A stretch of DNA of 64,000 nt from Rhynchonema sp. JSB1_4 (lineage: Eukaryota > Nematoda > Chromadorea > Monhysterida > Xyalidae): contig JASAMV010003776.1 of NCBI GenBank assembly GCA_030248065.1, forward strand, positions 1 to 64,000, in the 5' to 3' direction. Below, one piece after another: positions 11,004 to 22,819 of the stretch. The notes below the pieces were generated by a model. The model saw nothing but the letters and a program-made list of their open reading frames with translations, was not told the origin of the DNA and ran no database searches. Made by a program: the position numbers and the translations under genes. Each line of letters begins with the position of its first letter. The stretch's first letter is position 1.

Positions 11004-12619
11004 CTGGTTTATGATTTGGTTATCAGACCGGGCGGGTCCTGCGTTTCTTTGTTCAGCCTTTTCCGTATTAGTGAGCAACTAAAGACAGCATACAGTCGAA
11101 CTTCCACTCTCAAGCAGAGCAGTGCTATGGTGGTTATTCTTCCTGGTGAACAAAAAATAGTCGGCACCAGTTCTGTTCGTTTTTCGTTCACTACGTTGAG
11201 GTTTGACCGCACGTGCTTCCATGCGGCCCCAATCAAACATGAAAATCGAATTGCATTTGCCTTGATCGTTCGTTGGACACACAACATATTGTGCTAATTT
11301 ACCGGTGCCACACTAACTTTGACCAGCGTAAAAACCCAACTGGTTGGAAACTCGTACGCTGGTCAACAGAAAACATCGAGATCTCAAATTCAAAACTCGC
11401 GTGACTGAAGCGGATGCGATCCTGTCAGATAACCAAGTTTGACGTGGATCATAAATCACAAACACACCAAAACAACGCTTAATCACTCACCTTTTTGATC
11501 GCTTATCAGATTTGAAAGTCAGACATCATTGTTTGGCTGCATCCACAAAATACGGTTTCGACTGCGATTTTGAGGCCAAGGTTTGTGTTGTTGCTGCAAA
11601 ACATCCAGTCAAGAAGATGAATACAACTGGTCATTGCAAATACAAATTGTCAAAATAATAGAATAGATAATTCGCAAATCGTTGGGAAACAAGTACCCAA
11701 ATGGTGTCCCAGTGTGCAATTACCTCGACATTTGCGATTCTTGCATTTTTTCATCCACAACGTCATTCTTGTTCTTATCACGTTTCCATTTGAAAGAACA
11801 TCCATTCAAAAGAAACAAAACGCAAAGACAGACAAACAAACAAGGACAGTGAGCAACATTGTTAGATGCGATGCACCGCAGCAGTGGAAGCAAGCGCAAA
11901 AAGGCCATAGAAATAAATCCTAAACTGAAAAACAAGATACGCAACATTTAGTGGAATACCAGTTAATCGTAGGGAATGCAAATCAAATTCAATATAAAAA
12001 AAGAAATACACCACACAAGAAAACAGCAGCACGCAAACTGTTTCACCAGTCTTTCGTTTTTATTCTCAGTCAAAATCAATAGTTTTATGTATGTAGTTTC
12101 CACAACTTATATTTCTGTAATTCATAATTCCCTATCATTTATAATATCGTACGTATGTATGGATCTATATCTCGTGTGTCGCAAGTCCAATACAATTTTG
12201 GTTTCTCAGATACATGGCCTGTAAAGTTCGAATAAGCCCCATCACGGATTGTGTAAAATTACTACCAGCCATATAACTAAAACCTTTTCAACATTGGCAA
12301 TCCAATCCATGATGTGATCGAAAGCCACCGAAAATTCGCTAACGATTTCTCAGCATTGGGAAAGGGCAGATATAATTATGCAACAAATAAAGCGTCTCTC
12401 CGGGGTTTGATGTTTTTGATAGTTGGCTGTGAGTGCACCGTCTTTGAACGTGGGGTGTAGGAAGCAGAATTAGGTTTACAGGTGCATTGCACTGCCACAG
12501 ATGGGAGGTGCTGAGATCGTAATTAGGTGCAATGACTAAGTCGCCAGCAAAAAAACATTCAACTCCCCATCTCAGCCCAAAGCATCAACTAAGAAATCAA
12601 AAAAGCAGTCTGCCCCTGC
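11004..12619. other. Unassigned stretch
   Basis: AT-rich, with several short ORFs on both strands (for example 11009-11287, 11720-11947, 11976-12224) that show no domain, repeat or splice logic I recognise. Confidence 0.4.
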
Positions 12620-13110
12620 CTAATCGTGTCCTATCAATATCCTATCCCGTTCTATCCCTGATGTTTCATCACGACTACATATAAGTTCTGTTTGTGTGCA
12701 TCGAGCACAATCGAATGTTCGGGCGTGTCCACAAATGGTGTCAGCTGGTCGAATGTGCGCACATTCAGCGCAGCGCACAGATACCTGCATGGGGTGCTTA
12801 GTTGACCACGTTGTTGTTGTCAGGGCAAGTAATATTGATATTTTGCGACACTTCCAAAACATTATCTCAACAATACTTCAGATCGATCATCAACACTACC
12901 CCATTATTCGCACTAACTCGACGTAAACGTGCGCGAGCGGCAGGACATAGTATCCACCGCATGGTTCGCCGTGCGCACTGGTCAACGCACAAATGTACGA
13001 TCGTAGATCGACCGGTGAGCGAATGTCGAACGGACTCATCGGCTCCCAACTGCCCCCGCGATCGCAACAGCCGCGCGACGGAAGGGCACCCGGCAGCTGC
13101 AACTATTAGG
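12620..13110 (-). CDS. Unassigned minus-strand exons, one with paired cysteines
   Basis: Two open segments follow AG acceptors. About 13102-12896 encodes MSPFDIRSPVDLRSYICALT followed by HGEPCGGYYVLPL. About 12820-12660 encodes RCAECAHIRPADTICGHA followed by FDCARC, whose CxxC...CxH...CxxC spacing resembles a small zinc-binding fold. The stop codon of the RRM gene upstream suggests these belong to a separate gene. An overlapping frame at 12867-13346 is also open, so even the frame of the first segment is uncertain. No family is recognised. Confidence 0.3.
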
Positions 13111-13389
13111 GTTATTGTTGGTTTGTATGAAAAGTCACATGAAATTATGGTGTTTTCGTGCAGTTTTGGCCCTTCTTTGGGTTCCAGAATGCTTTTGGCA
13201 ACCAACGGAAATTGAAACAATGACGACCAACCACCATCTAGGATCGAATTTAGCCACACAACTGTGACCCCACACAATAAAAAAACACGAACCCGCCCGC
13301 ACAATGAAATGGGCATGATACCAAGATTGGCCGACAATGACGTCACAGCGGTGAGTTTTTACAGACGGGCGATGTGCTACCACCACCGT

Positions 13390-15611
13390 TTATTGAAACA
13401 TCAGCGAGCCAACCACCTCAGCGAGACAGATGTGATCATCGACAATGGCGATGTGTTTTGAATGACAGGCAGCGACGTAGCGCATGAATCCAATTGGCCA
13501 ATCAGCGTGCAGCACGCGCACAGCCGTTGGTGACGCGGCGACCAGTGCACGCACACGATCGTCACTCACAGACAGTGCACCGCCGGTCGAGCATAGAAGT
13601 GCGTACAATTGGCTGCAAATGCTGATAAACATGGGTGTGCAAGGTATCTAGTTGAGACCACCAAACTTGGCCATCGGATTTAATCAGGAGTGCAGCAAAA
13701 TGTGCAAAATTTGCACAGTTAAGCTGAATCTGGTCTGAAGTTTTATGATCCCAATGGCTGGCTGGCTGGGTACACACAATGCTCCGCACAAGTGTACAAC
13801 AAATAACGGACTGATCCGACCGGGTTAGATCGCGAACCGATTACCTATTTTGTACCAATCACACACTGGCATTGGCAAACGACAGTTTAGCACCAAACAA
13901 ACAAGAATCTCCCCATTCAATGCGCGACCAACCGTGCGAATTGTGAGATGGCCATGTTGTTGACACGCGTTGATTTCATGTTTGGGGGAATGACGACCAT
14001 CGATTGTTGTGTTTGTGTGTCGGATTCAGTCGTGTTTGTGCTGCTCATCGGCTCACTGTTGCTCGTCGTCGTGCAACTCGCTGTCGACTCACTGTTTCGC
14101 TCATTCACGCTCAGAACTGCAAAAATGGGGGGTGGGATGTGATGAAGTTTAGTGCTGAATGGATCGGGCTGGCTCTGTTTTGTTGGTCATCATGAAACAT
14201 AATTTATTGACGTATGTATGTTGGCAGTTTGGATTTCGAACAAGCGTAAAATTAGTTTTCCACTTGTGTATGGTCACACGTTTCAGATTCGTAGAAATCA
14301 TAACTGTCAGTAGTTCATACAATATGGATTAAAACAAACCCCACCAGAACGATCAGCAAGCTTGATAAAATTATTGGTGGACCTTTTTGGTTCAAAATGT
14401 TTTCCAAAAGCAAAGCAACCCACCATCAGCCAAATGTACGGTGTTCTCATTGATGTTGGTCGATGATTGTGTTTCGTGTTGGTCATGTTCATCACACTGT
14501 TGTTGTTGTTGTTCCTTGGTCAAATGTTGTTGTTTGGTGTTGTTTCCTTCACTGTTGTTGCTGTACTTCACGTACGCACTGGCCTGCAGCTGAGCCTGAA
14601 AATGCGACCGTCTTTTAATTTCAAAATCAAAATTGTCAATTGTTTCCAAGGTTATCCGCAATCCCCACCTGCAATTTCCTTCCCTTCAGCGTGTGGTTCT
14701 GCAGTCGTATCTGCGCCTGTTCTGCGTCAGCGCGATGATAGAATGAAACGGTGCTGAAAATATTTTGAAAAATAAAAACACTAAATTAAAATCAAGAACA
14801 GATACAGTCAACACAACAACTGACGAACGCGCGCCGATGGTGTTTGTTGTGTCGAACGAAGAGCACAGCGGCGGCGCGTGTCACGGATTCGACGAGTTTC
14901 TTCAGTTGTTGTTCACTCGTGTCAGACGGCAAATTCGATAGCGACAATTGGGTACGACGCAAACGCTCGGCGTTCAGAAACTGAAAACAAATTGCGACTT
15001 TTCTGACGAGTGCGATTGATGGGGGCAATTTTGATTTGATGGAATCGTTGCAGAGTTACTTGAGCCTCAGCCTGAGACCATTAACTGCTCAACTGCAATG
15101 ACAACCGTAACTACCACGTAGTCGGTCTGTTCGGCTACCGTAACCCCAGACACCAGATCTCAAGAATTCAGAAACGATTCCAGCCTGACGAGCAAGGACT
15201 CCGATAATTACCAAAGATCAACCAAGACCAACTTCAGTCATGGACGGATGCTCCAAGGAGGCGAGTTGCATTTCAGTGCGCCATTCCCGATCATCATACA
15301 CTCGCGACCAATACGACCAACCATCCTCTTCGTCGTTGTTCTTCGGGTCGACCGTCGATTTGGCATCTGGCTCAAGCTCGGCCGCCCGCAAAAGAACAAG
15401 CAAATTGCGAAATTGATAAAAATAGAGCCAGAGATCAAAATAAAACCAAAGATCATAACTTGCTGACCTTTTTATGCTCGCTCGATTCAATACCTTTGCC
15501 CACTGACGGCGTGTTCTGCTGTTGTTGTTCTGTTTGACGCACTTTGTGTGTATCTTTAAATTTCGTTGCCAGACCGCCGCTATTACGGTTGCGACGCGAA
15601 TATCGAATCAT
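13390..15611 (-). CDS. RRM-domain RNA-binding protein with Q/N- and S/T-rich linkers
   Basis: Exons read on the minus strand: 15611-15468 (ATG; basic, with a QQQQ run), 15376-15233 (acidic, with DDREWRTEMQLASLEHP), 14980 to about 14825, 14753-14669, 14595-14424, 14116-13933, and about 13621-13390 ending TAA. Exon 3 gives RTQLSLSNLPSDTSEQQLKK, the RNP2 strand and first helix of an RRM; exon 4 gives VSFYHRADAEQAQIRLQ and LKGRKLQ, the end of the same fold. Linkers are rich in Q, N, S and T. The last exon (TGGALSVSDDRVRALVAA...) is cysteine- and alanine-rich and unrecognised. AATAAA overlaps the stop codon and may be the polyadenylation signal. The phase at the exon 3/4 junction does not fit, so one splice site is mis-placed or lost. 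The role is presumably RNA binding; no specific orthologue is claimed. Confidence 0.6.
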
Positions 15612-16014
15612 GGCTATTTTAGATTATTGTTCCGGAAATGGGAATTGTATTTTCGCGTCGTTATTTTTTGATCCGGTTTGGTGACGGGAGCTGCTGTTGT
15701 TTCGGGTGTTGTCTGAAACTCAATTTTGGCAGCTGGGACGATGATGAATATCTGGGAGACTGCAGTCCGCTTTTTGTATCTTATCTTGATCGTTTTAATC
15801 GCAGTGAAAAATTTTTTCAAAATTTTATGATGAGATGAATTGAATGAATAATGAAGTGTTGAAAAAACAAACAACGGCCCGCTTTATTCCCGTCCCTCTC
15901 CAGTTTCCGTGCGTGGATGCAGTGCTGTGGCTGGGGGAGGGGCGTCCCCCTCTCTTTTTTTTCTTCTTCCTTTTCCTTGAGAACTTACCTCCAACAATTC
16001 CAAATCATACCCCA
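15612..16014. other. Upstream of the RRM gene
   Basis: The 5' side of the RRM gene. Around 15920-15960 is a GTGCTGTGGCTGGGGGAGG block that recurs in the downstream repeat mosaic, so the transposon-rich zone starts here. Confidence 0.4.
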
Positions 16015-16180
16015 GCGCGCGCAAACCTGCCCATAATGAGTATTTAAAGGCGATTTTTGGCAAAAATTTGGAAAAAGCACTATTTTACCTCATTTTTGGC
16101 CAAATTGTATTAGAAAAACGGTGTTGTTTTGCCTTTTTGAGCGACCAAAATCAAACCCCTCACGCCTCCAGTCAGTGCTG
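16015..16180 (+). repeat. Dispersed repeat R1, copy 1
   Basis: From GCGCGCAAACC to TCACGCCTCCAGTC this matches 20440-20606 at about 85-90% by eye in the same orientation, including TTTACCTCATTTTTTGGCC. It begins in both places at a GCGCGC block. In the second copy that block abuts the broken N-terminus of the integrase. Confidence 0.75.
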
Positions 16181-16960
16181 TGGCTGAGGGGGACCCCTCA
16201 AAGGTACAGTAGCTCTCTCTTGCCGGTACGATATGTGGCCCCCCGCGCTGATATGGTATGAGGGGTAATACCCAGTGTAGTTCCTGGTCCGGCGCGGCGC
16301 GGCGGTTAGTGTACCTACCCTTTTTTTCCGTGCGGCGGTTAGTGTGCCTCCCTGGGGGGGGGAAGGGGGGCAAGACAAAAAATCAGGAAAAAGTCACTTA
16401 TTGAGGTTGAAAATTTGACCGATTTTTTGGCCCTTTTAAGAAAAAATTCTGCATAAAAAGGGTATTTTGGCGACTTTTGACAACATCGACCTAAAAATCG
16501 CCCATTTCGGCCTAAAAATTAAAAAAAAAAGATTTTTCGGGGCGGGTAGGGTCAGTGCTGTGGCTACTATCGTGCGCAGCGCGAGATTTTTTGCACTTTT
16601 TAGGGGTTTCGGTCGAAATTTGGGCATTTTTGACCGAAAAATGGACATTTTAAGGGTAAAAATCGGGGCGGGTAGGGTACCACAGTGCTGTGGCTGGGGG
16701 GGAGGGGGGGTCCCCCCCAGTGGTGTAGCTACCCAGGCGGGGCGGCAACCTACTGTACCACCCAAAATACGGGGCGGCAACCTACCTACTGTACAAGACG
16801 AGCTAGGGGGGGTCGTACCACTTGGGGGGTCATCTGGAAACCGAAATTTTTTATGTCTAAATACTGAAGAAAATGTGGCCTAAAACACTAATTTCGCGCG
16901 CAGCGCGCGATTTTTCGCCTATTTGCAGACAAATATGCTAATTTTATGCAATTTTAAAGC
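16181..16960. repeat. Mosaic of short G-rich repeats
   Basis: Holds several copies of CAGTGCTGTGGCT (16172, 16551, 16682), GGGGCGGGTAGGGT (about 16540, 16665) and GCGGCGGTTAGTGT (about 16300, 16330; again near 17810, 17845). There is no gene; the ORF at 16467-16883 is a by-product. The pattern looks like truncated ends of several related elements. Confidence 0.55.
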
Positions 16961-17785
16961 TGCTGGTTAACAACCATTCGACCGTGCTTGATCTTGGGGG
17001 ATAGTATATATAAACAAAGTTTGGACATCGTGTTACTCGACCCTAATCTGGCGAGCCGATTGGTTGCTTCCTGATGTTTCACGGCCACGTTGAAATTTGC
17101 CCCTGGTGAAAAAAACCGAAAAAATTTGAAACGCTGCTGTGACACGAATAGGCTGTTTCAACGTTTGACACTAGAGTGACAGCAACCTCCAACAGTGTAC
17201 CGAAAACCGCAATGCACAATAGCTATTGAAACGTCCGCATTGTTGAATAAAAAAATAAAAGGTTTCAGAAACCTGGCCATTTTTTGTTAGGATTTTCTAC
17301 TCGTATAATTTTAAGCATCTGTGGTGAATGAAATAAGTTGTCAATTACAAATAAAAATCCTCTAATTATCAAGTTTTTTGTTTGTGCTCCCCAGTTTTCA
17401 AAACCCTACACAGCTCACACAATGTTTACCACAACATGCGCAAGGCAGCCATTCCACAGCGCACACACAACGACAACACACAGCCGGCACAGCGACAACA
17501 CCCTCCCGTAGATTGCCTTTAGGTTGCCGCCCCACCTAACTTTTCACCCAAAACATTCATTTTTGGCTTAAAGGTGCTGGTTAACAACCCTTCGACACCG
17601 CGCTTGATCTTGGGGGGTAGTATATTTTAACAAAGTTTGGACATCGTGTTACTCGACCCGAACCGATTGGTTGCTTCCTGATGTTTCACGGCCACGTTGA
17701 AGTTTGCCCCTGGTGAAAAAGACCGAAAAAATTTGAAATGCTGCTGTGACACGAATAGGCTGTTTCAAAGTTTGATACTGGAGGG
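16961..17785 (+). repeat. Direct repeat pair about 215 bp, 610 bp apart
   Basis: 16961-17175 and 17571-17785 are near-identical in direct orientation (TTGGTTGCTTCCTGATGTTT and GACACGAATAGGCTGTTTCA in both). They could be solo ends of an LTR-like element or a tandem duplication. The left copy of the 17273 inverted repeat lies between them. Confidence 0.7.
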
Positions 17786-18973
17786 CAGTGTAGTTCCTGG
17801 TCCGGCGCGGCGGTTAGTGTACCTACCCCTTTTTTCCGTGCGGCGGTTAGTGTACCTCCCTGGGGGGAAGGGAGGGGGGCAGTGATGTGGTTGGGGGGGT
17901 ATGGGGGGTATTACCCCCCCCCAACTGCTAGGTAGCTTTCTTGCTCCGAAACCCATACCCCCCCAAACTGGCTAGCTAGCTTTCTTGCTCCGGTCATCAA
18001 GTAAGAAAAGTGTTGATTTTAGTGCCAAAATGACCATTTTATGGGCCAAAATGGTCAAATTCGTTCAAATTTTCTCACACGTGCACAAAAATAAAGGCAG
18101 TCTACGGGAGGTTGTCACGCGTGAGCTAAACGACCGACACATGCTGGACTGGACACATTTTCGAAAAGTTTCGAAAGGCGTTCCTCCACTCGGATTTCGG
18201 TTCCGTGCTCCCTCGACCGTTGAAAAGCGTTAGATTACCGATGCTCCCTTACCCATGTTCTCTCGACGGTTGACAATCGACCGTTGACAAGCGTTAGATT
18301 ACCGATGCTCCCTTACCCATGCTCCCTCGACCGTTGACAATCAACGGTTGACAAAACGACCGTTGACAATCAACGGTTGACAAAACTTGTTTTGGTGAAA
18401 GGTTGTTCCGGATAGTTGGCCTACATGCCGACCGGCATGTATGATATGCATGGTTCCCCACCATCTCCCACCCCACCATTTTAACAATAATGAATCATTA
18501 GACTACCTATAAACCTAAATATTTTTGCATATAAGCCATTTTCGCACATAATCACAAATGTCACCCACTCCCTCCCCTTCACAATTTTCCAATTTCTGTT
18601 TCAAATTGCCGCGCTTGACAATGCAGGCAAATCCTGTGTCGGTCGTGCTTTCTTGTGTCGGTCGTTTACTTTGTCCGTTGTCACTCGACCCCCGAATACC
18701 GTAACCCACCGTAATTTTGATCTGCAAGGATCGTGTCGAGACCATTTTGTTTTTTATCTATGTTTTGCGTGTGTTGTGTGTGCGCTGTGGAATGGCTGCC
18801 TTGCGCATGTTGTGGTAAACATTGTGTGAGCTGTGTAGGGTTTTGAAAACTGGGGAGCACAAACAAAAAACTTGATAATTAGAGGATTTTTATTTGTAAT
18901 TGACAACTTATTTCATTCACTACAGATGCTTAAAATTATACGAGAAGAAAATCCCAACAAAAAATGGCCATAG
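17273..18973. mobile_element. Inverted-repeat element, interrupted by other repeats
   Basis: The arm 17273-17490 (TGGCCATTTTTTGTT ... AAAACCCTACACAGCTCACA ... GCGCACACACAACG) is repeated inverted at about 18768-18973. The 1.3 kb between the arms is filled with later insertions: the second 215-bp direct repeat, one end of the AAAGGCAGTCTACGGGAGG element (17504 and 18098) and a tandem tract. Part of the arm (AAAACCCTACACAGCTC) also forms the MITE at 23235-23489. Confidence 0.75.
18190..18385 (+). repeat. Tandem tract of CGACCGTTGACAA units
   Basis: Repeated CTCGACCGTTGACAA and GCGTTAGATTACCGATGCTC phrases, some followed by their complement TCAACGGTTGAC, giving small hairpins. It lies inside the nest of elements between the 17273 and 18768 arms. 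Confidence 0.7.
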
Positions 18974-19274
18974 CTTTTATCAATAATAACACTGATATGG
19001 GTTGACAAATACAATATCGGCCCATATCACAACTCCTCCTTCCGCCAGGGGAGGTGTACCAAATGGAAGATAATCTCAAATACGATCACAATATCACACT
19101 ATCACTCAAATATCACGTGGCACGCACAATACACACATCAATAATAAAATCACAATTCGCAACACATTTACAGGGCAACACATTCACGCTAATGCACAAA
19201 TCACACGATTCAAATTCAGCAACAATCATACCGTTCACACAAAATAACACATTTCAACATATAAATCATCTCAC

Positions 19275-19470
19275 CGCCTATATTTTATATATTTTTTTTA
19301 ACATTTTTTGTATTTTATATTATTTTTTTTAAACATTTTTACATTTTTTATTTTTTTTTACATTTTTGTATTTTATATATTTTTTTACATTTTTTGCTTT
19401 TTTATATTTTTTTTACATTTTTATATTTTATATTTTTTTTACATTTTTGTTTTTTTTACTTTTTCTTCCC
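19275..19470 (+). repeat. T-rich low-complexity tract
   Basis: About 190 bp of T runs broken by ACA and ATA (ATTTTTTTTACATTTTT-like units). It lies directly downstream of the integrase stop codon on the minus strand. ORFs here are artefacts. Confidence 0.8.
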
Positions 19471-19476
19471 TTGTCA

Positions 19477-20463
19477 TCAATCCAACTTTTTCGTGACGTG
19501 CTCCAAACTGCGCGTCACGACACGACCATCAATCAATCGCAATTTCACACTTTTCGGTGGCACCAATTCAATGACTTCACCTTCGACTTCAAACTTGACG
19601 TTTAATTTCATTTTGCGTCCTTCTTTCAACGACGGGTCCATCATCCAAACCTGATCTCCTGGTTTCAAATCACAACTCTTCGGATGTCTTTGAATAATCT
19701 CCGTTGTCTTTTGTTGTGCTTTCTTTGTTCGTTTATTGATTTCATCCCAGTCTGGACGATTACTCGACACCCCATGTTCATTTCCATTCGTGCTGAATAT
19801 TTTACCGGTTTCAATCTCGAACGGCGACTTACCGGTCACTGAGTGAGGTGTAGCGTTGTACGCTGTCACAGCATCATCCAAGTATTTGTGCCAAACAGCT
19901 GGTGTCTTGTTGTCACCGTCCAATTTTTTGGCGAGTATCGATTCCAAAGTTTCAAGCACGCGCTCGACGGGACTATTGCCCTTGTGATTGTACGCCGTAG
20001 TTTTGTGATGTTTCACACCGTAATCGCTCAACTTTTGTTCAAATTCCTGACTCACAAACGCTCTGCCGTTATCTGTGACGATCTCGAACGGCACTCCAGC
20101 TTGACGCACAATTCGATCAAACAATCGAATCGCTGATTTGGCATCGTTGGTTTGACATGGCAATGCTTGTAATTTTCGTGACATTGCATCGATTCCAGCA
20201 ATCACATAACGTTTCGAACTGTACGCGGTGAACGGTGAGAAATCAATGTGCCAACGCATGAATGGCTCTTTCGGGGGTGGTCGACATGAATATGGCAGTT
20301 TCTTTGAGCTCATATCACGTCGTTGACATTCATGACAACGAGCGCAGTAATCCTTGACATCCGCAGTCAAAGTTGGCCAACTGTAAAACGGCTGAATGCG
20401 CTGTACTGTTTTCAGCCAGCTTGCATGTCCTGCAACGCGCGCTCCGCGCGCAAACCCACCCAT
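19477..20463 (-). CDS. Retroelement integrase remnant (LTR retrotransposon type)
   Basis: An uninterrupted minus-strand frame of about 320 codons. N-terminal zinc-binding region: GHASWLKT then CARCHECQRR; the first histidine of the usual HHCC set is missing because a dispersed repeat (R1, with GCGCGC) replaces the sequence upstream of about 20440. Catalytic core: the first Asp in RWHIDFSPF, the second in VTDNGRAF and the Glu in SPVERVLE, with exactly 35 residues between the second Asp and the Glu (D,D35E). C-terminal: GDQVWMMDP and a GPY/F-like strand set. This is the layout of Ty3/gypsy-type integrases, which insert element cDNA into the chromosome. No reverse transcriptase, protease, gag or LTR was found nearby, so this is a fragment of an element. 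The frame is intact, which suggests recent loss or use elsewhere. Confidence 0.85.
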   Translation of the reverse strand: MGGFARGARVAGHASWLKTVQRIQPFYSWPTLTADVKDYCARCHECQRRDMSSKKLPYSCRPPPKEPFMRWHIDFSPFTAYSSKRYVIAGIDAMSRKLQALPCQTNDAKSAIRLFDRIVRQAGVPFEIVTDNGRAFVSQEFEQKLSDYGVKHHKTTAYNHKGNSPVERVLETLESILAKKLDGDNKTPAVWHKYLDDAVTAYNATPHSVTGKSPFEIETGKIFSTNGNEHGVSSNRPDWDEINKRTKKAQQKTTEIIQRHPKSCDLKPGDQVWMMDPSLKEGRKMKLNVKFEVEGEVIELVPPKSVKLRLIDGRVVTRSLEHVTKKLD

Positions 20464-20606
20464 AATACCTATTTCTGGCGATTTTCGGCGAAAATTTGAA
20501 AAAAGTACTATTTTACCTCATTTTTTGGCCAAAATTGTATCACAAAAACGGTGTTTTTTCGCGTTTTTGGGTGACCAAAATCATACCTCTCACGCTTCCG
20601 GTCCCA
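20440..20606 (+). repeat. Dispersed repeat R1, copy 2
   Basis: Direct copy of 16015-16180. Its GCGCGC edge coincides with the point where the integrase reading frame loses family similarity, so it marks the truncation or insertion point. Confidence 0.72.
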
Positions 20607-20621
20607 ACCCCGCATCATACT

Positions 20622-20920
20622 TAAAGGCAGTCTACGGGAGGTTGTCACTCAGCCCCCGAATACCGTAACCCACCGTAATTTTGATCTGCAAGGATCGTGG
20701 CGAGACCATTTTGTTTTTTATCTATATTTTGGGTGTTGGCGCCAACACCAACCAACATTTCGGAGTTTTGGTGATCGACGCGCACGATGACAATTTCCAG
20801 CTTGCTGCCGCTAATACACGTGTCGATAAGCAGGGATCAGCGTGGGTCTCGCAACGATCTCGCTTGCGGTGGGTTACGGTATTCGGGGGCTGAGTGACAA
20901 CCTCCCGTAGACTGCCTTTA
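20622..20920. mobile_element. 300-bp MITE, TAAAGGCAGTCTACGGGAGG termini
   Basis: Perfect inverted ends: AAAGGCAGTCTACGGGAGG then TTGTCACTCAGCCCCCGAAT, and the complement at the right. The same ends occur at 17504 and 18098-18115, and the block with CCGAATACCGTAACCC recurs at 18690, showing more copies in the nest. The target duplication is not clear. Confidence 0.82.
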
Positions 20921-21814
20921 CCTCCCACACATGGGCCTGCCACTACACTGGGTAGGGGGTAGGGTCCGACAACAACTAACGCAGAATTTATGGCAGTCAA
21001 ACTGCCTGATCCGTAAAGCGGAAAACGTGCGCGCTCGCTTCAGACATGAAAATTGGAATGGTTCGACTGGGGTTACGGTAGCAAGCAAAAAAACGCGAGA
21101 GAATAAGAAGTGGCCAACGCACGAATTTTTCTGCATAACGACTCAAAAGAAGGCAATCCTATAAAGTGGCTGCCAGCCAAAAATTAAAAAAACCTTTTTG
21201 AAGGCACCGAAGCGTTGATAAGCCGAGTCTGAAGGTGAAGAAGGAGAAAGAAAACAAAAAGAACAAAATGTCTGCGAACTTCCGGTCTAAAACCGGCCAA
21301 GCCTATCACTGGATTTTCCGCTTTACCAATCAGGCAATGTGGCTGCCATAAATTCTGCGTTAGCTGTTGCTGGACTTATACCAGAGCGGGGCGGGTAGGG
21401 GGTAGCGTACCAGGCCGGGGCGGGTAGGGTACCATTGGGGGGACCCCCCACCCCCCCCAGCCACAGCACTGGGCCGGGCCGGGCCGGAGATTTGGAGTTG
21501 CCGGCCCGAGCCCGACCTGGCTCGAATTCCCTAAATTAGACCGAGTGAAAAAATAGAACCCTCGCCTCGCCCAAAAAATAGAACCCCATTGTCAACTGGT
21601 GCGGTACCCCAGCGATATGGTAAGGCTTTATTGTTGTATTAAATATGGTTTGCACAGTCATTGATGACATAATAAGGCAAATGAGTGAAGATTCAACATC
21701 TTTAACACAAATAAAGCGCGTGTTGACATAAAGACAAAAATAGTTGGGTGTCACCAACTATGCATTACCACGCTGCGTATAGGACAGTTGTTGACATAAA
21801 GACAAAAATAAAGT
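20921..21814. other. Unassigned stretch with G/C-rich repeats
   Basis: Around 21380-21520 are GGGGCGGGTAGGGT, CAGCCACAGCACTGG and GGGCCGGGCCGGGCC blocks that belong to the repeat mosaic at 16.2-16.8 kb (the CAGCCACAGCACTG copy is inverted). No gene is recognised. Confidence 0.45.
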
Positions 21815-22183
21815 TTAAAGGGGGGACTCATTGCTAAAAGTACCCTTTTTACGATTTCAACTTGTAGCTGGTGTGTGTGCGATCAGAACGCCACCAAGAT
21901 AAAATTAATCGGATGAAAATCGGCCGAGATCGAACCGATTGAATCGGCCCAACCGGGAACAAAAATAAGTTCGGACCAGCTGCATTTTATTGCAAATCAG
22001 GCAAAAGCTCATGAATCGTTAGATTTTGAGCGAGCAGCTGATGTTGGAGAAAAGACAACGAAAATTCTAGCTTGGGATTTTCTGTAAAAAGTGCCGATTT
22101 CTTCCAAAAAATCATAAATCCTTCAAAAAGGCTTATTTCGCGATTCTGAGACCAGTTCTGGAACAGATCAATTTAGCCGTATT

Positions 22184-22396
22184 GGGTGGCATTTTCGAAA
22201 CGGTGTAAGGGTCAGTTGGGTGTAAGCTCGGTCGAAAGTTCGGTCGGTGTCAGCTCGGTGTAAACATGAAACATTCCACATTAACAGCAGACAATGTTTC
22301 ATGTTTACACCGAGCTGACACCGACCGAGCTTTCGATTCAGCTTACACCGACCTTTACACCCAACTCACCTTTACACCGTTTCGAAAATATCACCC
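22184..22396. mobile_element. GGGTG fold-back MITE, copy a, nested
   Basis: Starts GGGTGGCATTTTCGAAACGG and ends with its complement ...CACCC. It is flanked by ATT on both sides (22181-22183, 22397-22399). The unoccupied target in the sister fold-back copy reads GTATTGATTT (about 6970), so the insertion and its 3-bp duplication can be read directly. Confidence 0.9.
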
Positions 22397-22545
22397 ATTG
22401 ATTTATTCTTGATAAAGGTGTACCGATCGATTACATCGGTGTCCAGTCGCAGGCATATACCGGTGGTGGACACCTTTGGTTTGCTTTCACAATGTGGCCA
22501 TTATACGCTATCATCGAAGCATTTTCACTTCGGTGCCACAGCGTA

Positions 22546-22819
22546 TTGGTCGCACAATGACCATATAAGAATTCATCAAATCTATCCTGATTTTCACGTT
22601 CAGTCACTCTTAACCACTGTGCTATTTGTGATTCTCACAAAACATTTCCACCTGAAAATAAACCAGCAGATCAACCACGTTGGCGCAGGTCTGAAACATT
22701 CTCTTTACTACATGCCTTGTGTGCGATCACGCAAAGCAACGTCACCACCCCGTCACTTTCCCTCTTTACAATTCAGGAAAAAAATTTGACCAATTCTTAC
22801 AAAGTCATTGTGCAACCAA
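22546..22819. mobile_element. TA-flanked MITE (TTGGTCGCACAATG), copy a, nested
   Basis: Begins TTGGTCGCACAATGACC and ends with the complement (one mismatch); TA on each side. It interrupts the fold-back copy between GCCACAGCG and TCAGCGGATC. About 275 bp; other copies are at 27138, 45880 and a decayed one near 31594. Confidence 0.88.

Noticed and set aside
13390..15611. Naming the RRM gene after a specific orthologue (MARF1-like or La-related)
   Set aside because: Only the RRM is clear; no NYN, LOTUS or La motif could be shown.
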